A stretch of DNA of 64,000 nucleotides from Methylocapsa acidiphila B2. Its GTDB lineage: Bacteria > Pseudomonadota > Alphaproteobacteria > Rhizobiales > Beijerinckiaceae. Position 1 is the stretch's first letter, and the number at the start of each line of letters is the position of its first letter. Shown one piece after another: positions 9,271 to 16,333 of the stretch. Under the pieces are notes generated by a model. It saw only the letters and a list, made by a program, of their open reading frames with translations. It was not told the origin of the DNA and searched no databases. Position numbers and translations under genes: made by a program. The stretch lies in the NCBI RefSeq assembly GCF_000427445.1, contig NZ_KE386496.1, forward strand, positions 2,867,504 through 2,931,503, read 5' to 3'.

Positions 9271-9771
9271 ATGCCGCGCCGCCATATGGTCGATGAAATG
9301 GATCTCAAGATCATGCGGCGGCTTCAGCTCGACGCACGGATCAGCAATGTCCGCCTCGCGGAGGAGGTGCATCTTTCGCCGAGCGCCTGCCTCGACCGGG
9401 TGAAGGCGCTCGAGAAGGAAGGGTTGATCCGGCGCTATGTCGCCGATTTCGATCTAGCGAAAATCTGCAGCACGGTGATGCTGCTCGTCGAGGTCATTCT
9501 GGAAAACCACAGGGAGGCGGATTTCGAGCGCTTCCTCGCCGCCATCCGCAAGCGCGACGAGGTGCTCGAATGCTACAAGATCGGCGGTCGGATCGACTAT
9601 CTGATGCGCGTGGTCTGCCGCGACATCGAGCATTACAACGAGTTGAGCGATTTCATGAGCCGGGGCGAGCTCGGCATAGAGAAATTCCACGGCCATGTCG
9701 TGCTGGCCGCGGACAAGAGTTTTAACGGTTATCCGCTCGATCTGCTGATCGAGCCGCAGAGGCGAGGGTGA
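9271..9771 (+). CDS. Lrp/AsnC-family transcriptional regulator
   Basis: A 166-residue regulator with an N-terminal AsnC-type winged helix-turn-helix (MDLKIMRRLQLDARISN, then the recognition region LSPSACLDRVKALEKEGLI) and a C-terminal RAM/Lrp effector domain. The start is ATG 9271 (MPRRHMVDE); ATG 9286 (MVDEMDLK) is also possible. It is divergent from rocD-putA. Such regulators commonly activate the adjacent amino-acid catabolic operon in response to the substrate (PutR and similar), so proline or ornithine sensing is likely. The effector cannot be read from sequence. Confidence 0.9.
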   Translation: MPRRHMVDEMDLKIMRRLQLDARISNVRLAEEVHLSPSACLDRVKALEKEGLIRRYVADFDLAKICSTVMLLVEVILENHREADFERFLAAIRKRDEVLECYKIGGRIDYLMRVVCRDIEHYNELSDFMSRGELGIEKFHGHVVLAADKSFNGYPLDLLIEPQRRG

Positions 9772-10003
9772 GGCGGGGCAAGGACGGTGTGGTGGCGGGT
9801 CGTGTCTCGGTTTGATTTTTGCTTTTGGCCGGGAGCGGAATGGACGCATTGAACGCAGGATACAGCGATTCCGGACATTCCTGCGGCATCGTTCATTGAG
9901 CTGACAGAGCCCTGCCCGTTCCGTCGCGCGCCGCAGCTTGGCCCGGTGAAGGCAGAGCTTTATATTGGGGCGGAACCCCAATCCGGAGAGCGAGGAGTAA
10001 AGG

Positions 10004-10267
10004 ATGGCCGAAATTGAAATGTATGCAACGCAGACCTGCGACTATTGCGCGGACGCGAGAGCCTTATTCAAAAAGAAAGGCGTGACATATAAGGAAATCG
10101 ACGTTACCGGCTCGAAGGAGCTGCGCAAGGAGATGACCAAGCGCGCCAATGGTGGCGACACGGTTCCGCAAATCTTCATCGACGGAAAACATATCGGCGG
10201 TTACGACGACATGCGTGCGATGGACAAAAAAGGCTTGCTCGATTCGTTGCTCGGCAAGACCGCATAA
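10004..10267 (+). CDS. grxC: Glutaredoxin 3 (GrxC type)
   Basis: An 87-residue dithiol glutaredoxin that reduces disulfides with glutathione in the cytoplasm. The redox motif is C12-D-Y-C15 where the usual sequence is CPYC. The TVPQIFIDGKHIGG segment supplies the cis-proline and the glutathione-binding glycines. A strong ribosome site (GAGGAG) lies about 10 bases before the ATG. It stands alone: the Lrp-type gene ends 232 bp upstream, and 605 bp of apparently non-coding DNA follow. The proline-to-aspartate change at the active site is unusual for Grx3 and may alter redox potential, but fold and length are otherwise normal. Confidence 0.94.
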   Translation: MAEIEMYATQTCDYCADARALFKKKGVTYKEIDVTGSKELRKEMTKRANGGDTVPQIFIDGKHIGGYDDMRAMDKKGLLDSLLGKTA

Positions 10268-10872
10268 ACGCTTGCTTGATCGCCTGTTTGCTGATGAACG
10301 CAGGCAATGAAACAGTGGCCGACGTGGGCCGACAACGGAATGACGGTTTTCGGGTGGCCCAGGTGAAAAGCGGCCATTCCCCAATTTTTGCCTCTCGGCC
10401 CCGACCCCGTCTCCGCGACTCAGCCTTTGCGCTGGGAATGACCCTCCCGGTCCACCTGGAAGACCTGTTCCAGCCGCAGCGCATGCTGCGGCGTCGGAAG
10501 AAGATAACCGGTGAGGACGCGGTGTCACGCGACTAGACGTTTTGGTCGGCCTGACCGAAAACTCTGCGGTCGCCAGCAGCGTGCACGTGGATGGCAACGC
10601 TGCTCCGAAACCTATTCACCGAGAATTTTGGAAGTAGCTTTACCGCAGCAATAGTAGAGTTTCTTGCGGCGTTGCCGCCACGCCTCTTTGAGTTCGCGGC
10701 ATTATGATGTCCCGGGTACACTGTGGACACCCAATCACTAATGATTCCGCCTTTAGGTAACGTGAAGTTGGCATCCTCGTCGACCGCGGCGGCCGATGAG
10801 GATCTGTCCTCCGAATACTCACGTTGCCGGAGTGTACGCGGTCACCACAGATGCGTTCATGTGTCGTACCGT
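10268..10872. other. 605-bp gene-free stretch
   Basis: No reading frame here has coding character. Frames on both strands are interrupted, arginine-rich or lack a ribosome site. Base composition drops from about 10560 onward (for example AGTAGCTTTACCGCAGCAAT). Together with the NTF2 remnant downstream it looks like decayed or imported DNA. I could not recognise any transposase motif or clear terminal inverted repeats. Confidence 0.5.
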
Positions 10873-11328
10873 TTAGCCGTAAGCGACGCCCGGCTTGCTT
10901 TGCCCAACTTCTATAATGTAACCATCAGGATCGCGAATGTAGCAGCGTGTCTCGCCGTACTTGTCCTTTGGTTCTGTGATAAACTCGGCTCCTCGATTTC
11001 GCCATAGCTCATAGGACGCATGAATATCTGCAACGCGGATATTCATAAAGCTGCTGACTGAATCGGGGTCGACGGGGACGCTAAGCGTTACCGATGGTTT
11101 ATCGGGTGTCGGACCGCCCCCGACGTTGACGATGAGCCACGTGTTCGCAATCTGGATGTACCCCGGCGCGCCACTGCTGTCGCCACTGCTTAGAATGCGA
11201 CCTCCAAAGACCGTTTCGTAAAATCGAGCCGATCGTTCTATGTCGGCGACGGTGAGAAAGTGCGCGACGGTAAACCCATCTTGCGGCGGCATCTGATAGC
11301 TTTTCTGCTCGACTTGTACCTGGTTCAT
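10873..11328 (-). CDS. VOC-superfamily protein (glyoxalase / bleomycin-resistance-like)
   Basis: A 151-residue single-domain vicinal-oxygen-chelate protein. The two beta-alpha-beta-beta-beta modules are recognisable: FLTVADIERSARFYETVFGG at residues 24-43 and MNIRVADIHASYELWRNRG further on, ending with RDPDGYIIEVGQ. The ATG at 11328 is chosen because GGAG lies 8 bases upstream; a longer frame adds 50 residues without family character. Substrate cannot be predicted. Relatives are often annotated as lactoylglutathione lyase-like or drug-binding proteins. Codon use is less GC-biased than its neighbours, consistent with acquisition by transfer. Confidence 0.82.
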   Translation of the reverse strand: MNQVQVEQKSYQMPPQDGFTVAHFLTVADIERSARFYETVFGGRILSSGDSSGAPGYIQIANTWLIVNVGGGPTPDKPSVTLSVPVDPDSVSSFMNIRVADIHASYELWRNRGAEFITEPKDKYGETRCYIRDPDGYIIEVGQSKPGVAYG

Positions 11329-11552
11329 AGCCGACTCCAATTCGGATATGATATTTCTCCGTTTGTCAGAATACGCCGGGCAGTGTGCTTTAGCAATGAA
11401 CTGTGACCTACAACTAAAATTGCCAAATTTACCGCGATCCAGAGCTTCGCTTTGGCAATATTGCCGCCATTTGTTCATCCTTGCAGAAATTGTGGGACCG
11501 CTTTAGCCTTCTGTCGATGTTCCGCGATTGGCCTGTACCCGCTCCCCTTCAC

Positions 11553-11857
11553 GCTTAGTCTCCAAAGCGGCTCTGGATTGCCACCGGGTCGCCTCCGACG
11601 CCAACGACTTTGAGGCTGAGCGCCAGATTTAGCGAGAGGATGCGGTGCTTGAATATCCTGCGCTTCACAGCGCACGGATTTTCCGCGCAGGCGATCTCTG
11701 CGTCACCGAATATGTCCTAACCTATGACGGGCGTCCGTCTCACACCGTGAGCATCATGGAGTTCATCGATGGGAAGGTGGCTCGCGAGACCCAGTATTTC
11801 GGCGATCCGTTCCAGCCCGGGCCTTCGCGCGCGCAATGGGTCGAGCGGACGCCCTGA
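11553..11857 (+). pseudogene. NTF2/SnoaL-like protein remnant
   Basis: The 3' part encodes an unmistakable NTF2-like C-terminus (VTEYVLTYDGRP, SIMEF, GKVARETQYFGDPF, AQWVERTP). In the same frame upstream one can read SKAALDCHRVASDANDFEAE, then an in-frame TAG at about 11630, then REDAVLEYP. The central part expected between EYP and the GDL..TEYVLTYDG segment is largely missing, so both a stop and an internal deletion are visible. No start codon with a ribosome site fits. The intact family member would be about 125-130 residues. The left boundary is approximate. Confidence 0.6.
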
Positions 11858-11875
11858 AACCTGGCCGCCTTAACG

Positions 11876-12475
11876 ATGTCCATCCGCCGCGTGCTTGCTC
11901 GCGTTGAGCTGCCGATTGATACGGTCTCTCTTGCTCGCTATCTCATTGGCAAGCTATTGGTGCGGGAGTTGCCTGAAGGCGTCGCCAGCGGTCGTATTGT
12001 TGAGACCGAGGCGTATGTCGTCGGCGACGAAGCCGGGCACGCCTACCGGGGGACGACTCGGCGTAATCGTTCGCTGTTTCTCGAGCGTGGGCGCGCCTAT
12101 ATATATCTCGCTTACGGCTGCTCATACATGCTGAATGTCTCAAGCGAGATCCCTGGGGTCGGAGCCGGCGTCCTGATCAGGGCGCTCGAGCCACTCGAAA
12201 GCATCCCGATCATGCGGCTAAATCGCGGCGTTGAGCGCTTGCGCGACTTAGCGCGAGGACCAGGAAGGCTCACTGCGGCGTTGCGGGTTGATCGTTCGCT
12301 CGATGGGCTCGATCTTTGCCGAGAAGGCCCTCTATGGCTCGGATGCGGCGACCACGAAGCCGGCGAAATCGGGCAGAGCATTAGGATCGGCATTTCTCGG
12401 GACGCGAACCGTCTCCTACGATTTTATCTTCGGGACAGCCCGTTCGTCAGCGGTCCAAAAACGCTGAAGGAATAA
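11876..12475 (+). CDS. DNA-3-methyladenine glycosylase (MPG/AAG type)
   Basis: A 199-residue monofunctional base-excision glycosylase of the mammalian-type AAG/MPG family (Pfam Pur_DNA_glyco), which removes 3-methyladenine and other alkylated purines. The catalytic glutamate lies in IVETEAY (about residues 41-47), followed by the AYRG and RNRSLF motifs, the YGCSYMLNV strand and the GPGRLTAAL helix. Length is complete for bacterial members. It stands alone, 18 bp after the NTF2 remnant, with no partner genes. Codon use is less biased than in the surrounding genome, so lateral gain is plausible. Confidence 0.92.
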   Translation: MSIRRVLARVELPIDTVSLARYLIGKLLVRELPEGVASGRIVETEAYVVGDEAGHAYRGTTRRNRSLFLERGRAYIYLAYGCSYMLNVSSEIPGVGAGVLIRALEPLESIPIMRLNRGVERLRDLARGPGRLTAALRVDRSLDGLDLCREGPLWLGCGDHEAGEIGQSIRIGISRDANRLLRFYLRDSPFVSGPKTLKE

Positions 12476-12875
12476 GAGACCGCAGTCGTCCTCCTCCTTT
12501 CTTAAAGGGAGTCGGAGGTCAAAGCCCCGTTTCCTCCACAGGCGATCCCGTTTCGCTGCATGAACTCCCAGCCGCGTACGAATGCGCCGGGCCTTTAGTG
12601 TCGCCCCAATGTCCGTTCATGGTGCGGCATGTGGGTCTGTGGCTCGATCCCAATGGCCGCTGTCCGCCCATTTCGCCGTGAATGCTTTCAGGATGGACAT
12701 CCGCTTCGGAGCAGAGGCGATAATCGTCCAAACGACCGCCGTGGACGCCAACCTGACTTTGCTAAGCGTCGCCGGGCTTCATCTATCGGTCAAATTGAGA
12801 CGGCGCCCCACGTAATCGGCGCCAAAATGCGCTATGAGACGCGCAGCTGTAAAATCCAAGCCGGAGAACGCCCGC
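12476..12875. other. 400-bp gene-free stretch
   Basis: Between the glycosylase and the ABM monooxygenase there is no frame with convincing coding potential. Short frames on both strands read as arginine- and proline-rich filler without start signals. The last ~30 bases before 12876 hold the ribosome site of the next gene. No terminator or repeat stands out. Confidence 0.5.
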
Positions 12876-13205
12876 ATGTTCATCGCCATGAATCGGTTCA
12901 AGGTCCTCAAGGAGGAGCAAAAGGCCTTTGAAAATGTCTGGCTCACGCGCGACTCGCGGCTCGATGAGGTCAAGGGCTTTGTCGAATTCCACTTGCTGCG
13001 CGGCCCCGAGCGCGAAGATCATGTGCTCTATTCGTCGCATACGATATGGGCGAGCCAGGACGATTTCCTCGCCTGGACCAAGTCCGAGCATTTTCGCGCC
13101 GCGCATAAAAACGCCGGCGATCGCAAGCCGATGACGCTCGGCCATCCGGAATTCGAAGGATTCGAGGTCCTGCAGACGATCGAGAACCCGAATTTGCGCC
13201 GCTAG
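12876..13205 (+). CDS. Antibiotic-biosynthesis-monooxygenase (ABM) domain protein, HmoA/IsdG-like
   Basis: A 109-residue protein with one ferredoxin-like ABM domain: MFIAMNRFKV at the start, then the ENVWLTRDSRLDEVKGF and TIWASQDDFLAWTKSEHF segments typical of the HmoA heme-degrading group. The ATG at 12876 has GGAGA 9 bases upstream; an upstream ATG at 12834 adds 14 unsupported residues. Members act as small cofactor-independent monooxygenases or heme oxygenases. Heme breakdown is possible given the iron genes elsewhere in the window, but nothing adjacent supports it. Confidence 0.82.
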   Translation: MFIAMNRFKVLKEEQKAFENVWLTRDSRLDEVKGFVEFHLLRGPEREDHVLYSSHTIWASQDDFLAWTKSEHFRAAHKNAGDRKPMTLGHPEFEGFEVLQTIENPNLRR

Positions 13206-13237
13206 AGCGCGTTCCGTTTGGATGGACTCACGACAAG

Positions 13238-13270
13238 AACATGCTCCAAATCAAGAAATTGGAGCATGTT
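13238..13270. repeat. 12-bp-arm inverted repeat, probable dispersed intergenic element or terminator
   Basis: AACATGCTCCAA (13238-13249) and TTGGAGCATGTT (13259-13270) are perfect complements around a 9-base AT-rich loop, just 33 bp after the ABM gene. The upstream context (TAGAGCGCGTTCCGTTTGGA at 13203-13222) resembles palindromic intergenic elements I remember as dispersed in Hyphomicrobiales genomes. It may also terminate transcription between two convergent genes. Confidence 0.5.
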
Positions 13271-13313
13271 CAAATTGAAAAACATGCACGTTTGAAACAA
13301 AACCCGCGCAAGC

Positions 13314-13790
13314 CTATGAGGCGCTTGCGAATTGGTCGAGCAGAGCGTCCCGCGCCTCCGTGATGCGACGGTAATCTTCATCGCTGCCGCCTGCGTCTGG
13401 ATGCGCGGTCTTGGCGAGCCGGCGGAAGGCGGCTCGGATTTCCGACGGCTCGAGAGCGCCCTCCATCGGCAGGTTCAGGACTTCGCGATGGGCCTGATCG
13501 TCGTCGGAGAAATCCATCCGCAACAAGAAGGCCCGGCGCTTTTCTCGCGCCTCGAGGCGCAGTTTGACTTGATCCTCGGTCCATTTCCGCCGGGACATGA
13601 CGAGACATGCGCCAAAGGCGATCCGGCCCTCCGCTTCGAGCTCGTCGAGATTGAACGGCCCGACGACGCCATAGGGCGGCGCGAGAAAAGCGCTTCTGCC
13701 GCCTTCGCCTGCCTCGACATGGCCGATCGTCACTTTATCGAGGATTCCCAAGGAGCCATTCCAGACGACCCATTCCTCTATGTCTGCCAT
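13314..13790 (-). CDS. J-domain (DnaJ-like) protein
   Basis: A 158-residue protein with a C-terminal J domain of about 50 residues (EIRAAFRRLAKTAHPDAGG, then YRRITEARDALL), including the HPD tripeptide needed to stimulate DnaK ATPase. The N-terminal ~100 residues are not a known DnaJ module; they resemble alphaproteobacterial hypothetical proteins with a terminal J domain. There is no Gly/Phe linker or zinc-finger region, so this is a type III J protein, probably a specialised co-chaperone. It is transcribed alone, towards the inverted repeat after the ABM gene. Confidence 0.85.
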   Translation of the reverse strand: MADIEEWVVWNGSLGILDKVTIGHVEAGEGGRSAFLAPPYGVVGPFNLDELEAEGRIAFGACLVMSRRKWTEDQVKLRLEAREKRRAFLLRMDFSDDDQAHREVLNLPMEGALEPSEIRAAFRRLAKTAHPDAGGSDEDYRRITEARDALLDQFASAS

Positions 13791-13947
13791 GCCCGCGCGC
13801 TTTCATGCATGAACCGGCGCCGCAACCCTATCTCATGCGTATGGAAGGGTTCGCGACAGCTGGGCCGCCAGCGCGGCTATGCATGTTCAGAGCCAAACGC
13901 GCGGCGTCTATGGCGGGGGATTGGGCGTGATGCAGCCGGCGACGCTG

Positions 13948-14340
13948 TCAAGCGTTTAGAAATCGCTCATCCACAGGCGTCCGATAGCCGTTCGCCAGAC
14001 GATTGGTCTCGTTGGCGACGCCCGTCACCGCGAGCAGCTCGGCGAGTTGCGCGTCGGTCATGCCCTTGGCGCGCGCGGCCGCCGTGTGGGAGGCGATGCA
14101 ATAGGGGCAATTATTGGTGACGCTGACGGCGATATAGATCATTTCCTTGGTCAAGGGGTCGAGCGCGCCGGGGGCCATGACCTCCTTGATCGTCGCCCAC
14201 ATGCGCCTCAAGGTCGGCGGATGGACGGCGAGGGCCTTCCAGAAATTGTTGATCCAGTCGATTTGGCGAGTTGCCTTGATGTCCTCATAGACCGCGCGCA
14301 CCTCAGCCGAGGCCTCGCTTTCCTCGATCAAGCTCGTCAT
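13948..14340 (-). CDS. Carboxymuconolactone-decarboxylase / AhpD-like family protein
   Basis: A 130-residue all-helical protein of the CMD/AhpD fold. The peroxidase-like motif NCPYCIASHTAAA, with its CxxC pair and downstream histidine, is intact, so an alkylhydroperoxidase-type redox function is more likely than lactone decarboxylation. It lies 52 bp downstream of the TetR gene on the same strand, so the pair is probably cotranscribed and answers the same signal as the divergent efflux operon. Confidence 0.87.
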   Translation of the reverse strand: MTSLIEESEASAEVRAVYEDIKATRQIDWINNFWKALAVHPPTLRRMWATIKEVMAPGALDPLTKEMIYIAVSVTNNCPYCIASHTAAARAKGMTDAQLAELLAVTGVANETNRLANGYRTPVDERFLNA

Positions 14341-14392
14341 TTCATTCCTTTCCTCTCTTCACTTCGGCGCGTTGGTTCAGGCCGCGCGGCGC

Positions 14393-15112
14393 TTACGCCT
14401 TGGAGGATGGACCGGCGCAGCCGTAGCGAGAGAGAAAAAGGCTGACGGCCTCCTCGACATGGGCTTCGATCTTCGCCTCGCAGAAATCGTCCCGTCCCGG
14501 CGCGACAAGCTCCTGGATGACGCGGTTGGCGACGACAGCGCCGAGAAAAAGCCTCGCTGCGAGTTCGGCGTCCGGGCAGGAAAGCTCGCCGCGTCTCGTC
14601 GCGGCGGCCAGGTAGCCCGCGAGCTGCGCCGAGACATGCTCCGGGCCCTGCGCATAGAAAAGCTCGCCGAGCCCGGGGGAGCGCGCGCCCTCGCGAAGCA
14701 CGATGCGAAGCATGGACAGCGAATTCTGTCCAAACAGGCATTGCAGCAGATTGCGGCCGACGCTGAGCAAGGTCTCGCGCGCCGGGCGTTCGGCGGGCAA
14801 TTCGCCGTCCACTTCGCCGAGGATTTGCGCCGCGCAATTGCGCATGATCTCGGCCATCAAGGCGTCCTTGCTGCCGAAATGCCGGTAGAGCGTCTCCTTG
14901 GAGGCCCCGGCCTCGGCCGCGATCATTTGCATCGTCGTTTCGGAGTAGCCGCGCTCGATAAATATCCGCTCCGCGACGGCTGCAATCTCGTCTCGGCGCT
15001 TCTCGCCGCGCGGCACGCGGCGGCAAACGTATTCCTTCAAGAACGTTGACACATTGTAATCCTGAATATAACCGTACTCACAGGTTCGCTTAGTTCGGAG
15101 TGACGTCGACAT
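14393..15112 (-). CDS. TetR/AcrR-family transcriptional regulator
   Basis: A regulator of about 239 residues with an N-terminal TetR helix-turn-helix (RRDEIAAVAERIFIERGYSETTM, then AAEAGASKETLYRHFGSKDAL) and a C-terminal ligand-binding domain of the AcrR C-terminal type. I use the ATG at 15112, which has a GGGGAAGG ribosome-like site. The first ~35 residues are not family-like, and a GTG at 15052 preceded by CAGGA is a serious alternative, leaving the DNA in between as promoter/operator. It is divergent from the EmrA/EmrB/NodT-type efflux operon and is most likely its repressor. Inducer unknown. Confidence 0.88.
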   Translation of the reverse strand: MSTSLRTKRTCEYGYIQDYNVSTFLKEYVCRRVPRGEKRRDEIAAVAERIFIERGYSETTMQMIAAEAGASKETLYRHFGSKDALMAEIMRNCAAQILGEVDGELPAERPARETLLSVGRNLLQCLFGQNSLSMLRIVLREGARSPGLGELFYAQGPEHVSAQLAGYLAAATRRGELSCPDAELAARLFLGAVVANRVIQELVAPGRDDFCEAKIEAHVEEAVSLFLSRYGCAGPSSKA

Positions 15113-15193
15113 GCGCCTTCCCCCATCACAAGGAGGATTTCGCCGCGCTATCGTACGGCCGCCCTTCAATGGACTCAACAGGCGGCCAAAACC

Positions 15194-16333
15194 ATGAGCG
15201 ATGGGCTATCGGACCAGGATGGCGGCGATGTGGCGCGCGAGCCGGCGCCTAAGAAAAGCGCGCCTTCGGGCGCCGCGGATGCTGAAGCCGTCCGAAAGGG
15301 CCGGCGGCCTTTCGTGCAGCGCGCGGCGATCGTCGGCGCCGCCGTGCTTGTCGCAGTCATCGGCTATTTTTGGCTGACGTCGCGCAATGTCGTTTCGACC
15401 GACGACGCCTTCATCGACGGCCGCGCCGTGACGATCGCGCCGCAAATCTCGGGGCAAGTGATGTCGCTCGACGTCACGGACAATCAGTTCGTCCGCAAGG
15501 GCGATCCGCTGATCCATATCGATCCGCGCCAATATGTGAACGATCGCGAGTCGGCTCAAGGCGCCCTCGACGTCGCCAAGGCGCAGCTCGCCGGCCAAAG
15601 GCTCGGCGCCGAAATCGCCCGCAAGAATTTCCCGGCCCTTCTCGAGCAGGCCCGAGCCCAGCTCGCAGCGACGCAGGCCGCGGAAGTCAAGGCGCAGGCC
15701 GATTACCAACGCCAGCGAAGCCTTCCCAAACAAGCGACGACTCAGCAAGAGGTGGACGCCGCGACGGCGGCGCTGCGCCAGGCGCAGGCCCAGGTGCGCC
15801 TCGCCGAGGCGCAGGTCCTTCAAAATGAACCCGCGCCCGAACGCATCGGCCAGGCGGACACGGAGGTCCATCAACTCGGCGGCCAGGTCGAGCAGGCGCA
15901 GGCGAAGCTCGATCAGGCGAATTTGAATCTCGAGTGGACGGTCGTGAGGGCGCCGCAAGACGGCTGGATCACCAAGCGCAATGTCGAGCTCGGCACTTAT
16001 GTCACGCCCGGCCAGCAGATCTTCTCGATCGTCTCGCCGGAGGTTTGGGTGACGGCAAATTTCAAGGAGACGCAGCTTAACGGCATTCGCCCCGGCCAGC
16101 CGGTGAAGATCGGTGTGGACGCCTATCCGCGCCTCGATCTCAAGGGTCGCGTCGACAGCATCCAGCTCGGATCGGGCTCGAAATTCACTGCCTTTCCGCC
16201 GGAGAACGCCACCGGCAATTTCGTCAAGATCGTGCAGCGCGTGCCGGTCAAGATCGTCATAGAAAGCGGCCTCGATCCGGCGATTCCGCTTCCGCTCGGC
16301 CTCTCCGTGGCTCCAAAGGTCATGATCAAATGA
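15194..16333 (+). CDS. emrA: EmrA-like membrane fusion protein (HlyD family)
   Basis: The periplasmic adaptor of a tripartite drug exporter, 379 residues. It has a cytoplasmic N-terminus, one transmembrane helix at about residues 37-58, a STDDAFIDGR beta segment typical of EmrA, a biotinyl-lipoyl-like region, a long alpha-helical hairpin rich in Ala/Gln/Glu (about 125-235), and a second lipoyl half (WTVVRAPQDGWIT). It overlaps the MFS pump by four bases (ATGA at 16330-16333), indicating translational coupling. It diverges from the TetR gene 81 bp away. Confidence 0.93.
   Translation: MSDGLSDQDGGDVAREPAPKKSAPSGAADAEAVRKGRRPFVQRAAIVGAAVLVAVIGYFWLTSRNVVSTDDAFIDGRAVTIAPQISGQVMSLDVTDNQFVRKGDPLIHIDPRQYVNDRESAQGALDVAKAQLAGQRLGAEIARKNFPALLEQARAQLAATQAAEVKAQADYQRQRSLPKQATTQQEVDAATAALRQAQAQVRLAEAQVLQNEPAPERIGQADTEVHQLGGQVEQAQAKLDQANLNLEWTVVRAPQDGWITKRNVELGTYVTPGQQIFSIVSPEVWVTANFKETQLNGIRPGQPVKIGVDAYPRLDLKGRVDSIQLGSGSKFTAFPPENATGNFVKIVQRVPVKIVIESGLDPAIPLPLGLSVAPKVMIK

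Noticed and set aside
10276-10536. 86-codon plus-strand frame after grxC
   Set aside because: Composition is unlike local genes, there is no ribosome site, and nothing is recognisable in the product.
12519-12731. 70-codon minus-strand frame between the glycosylase and ABM genes
   Set aside because: Ser/Gly/His-rich, with no start signal and no relation to a known transposase or other family.
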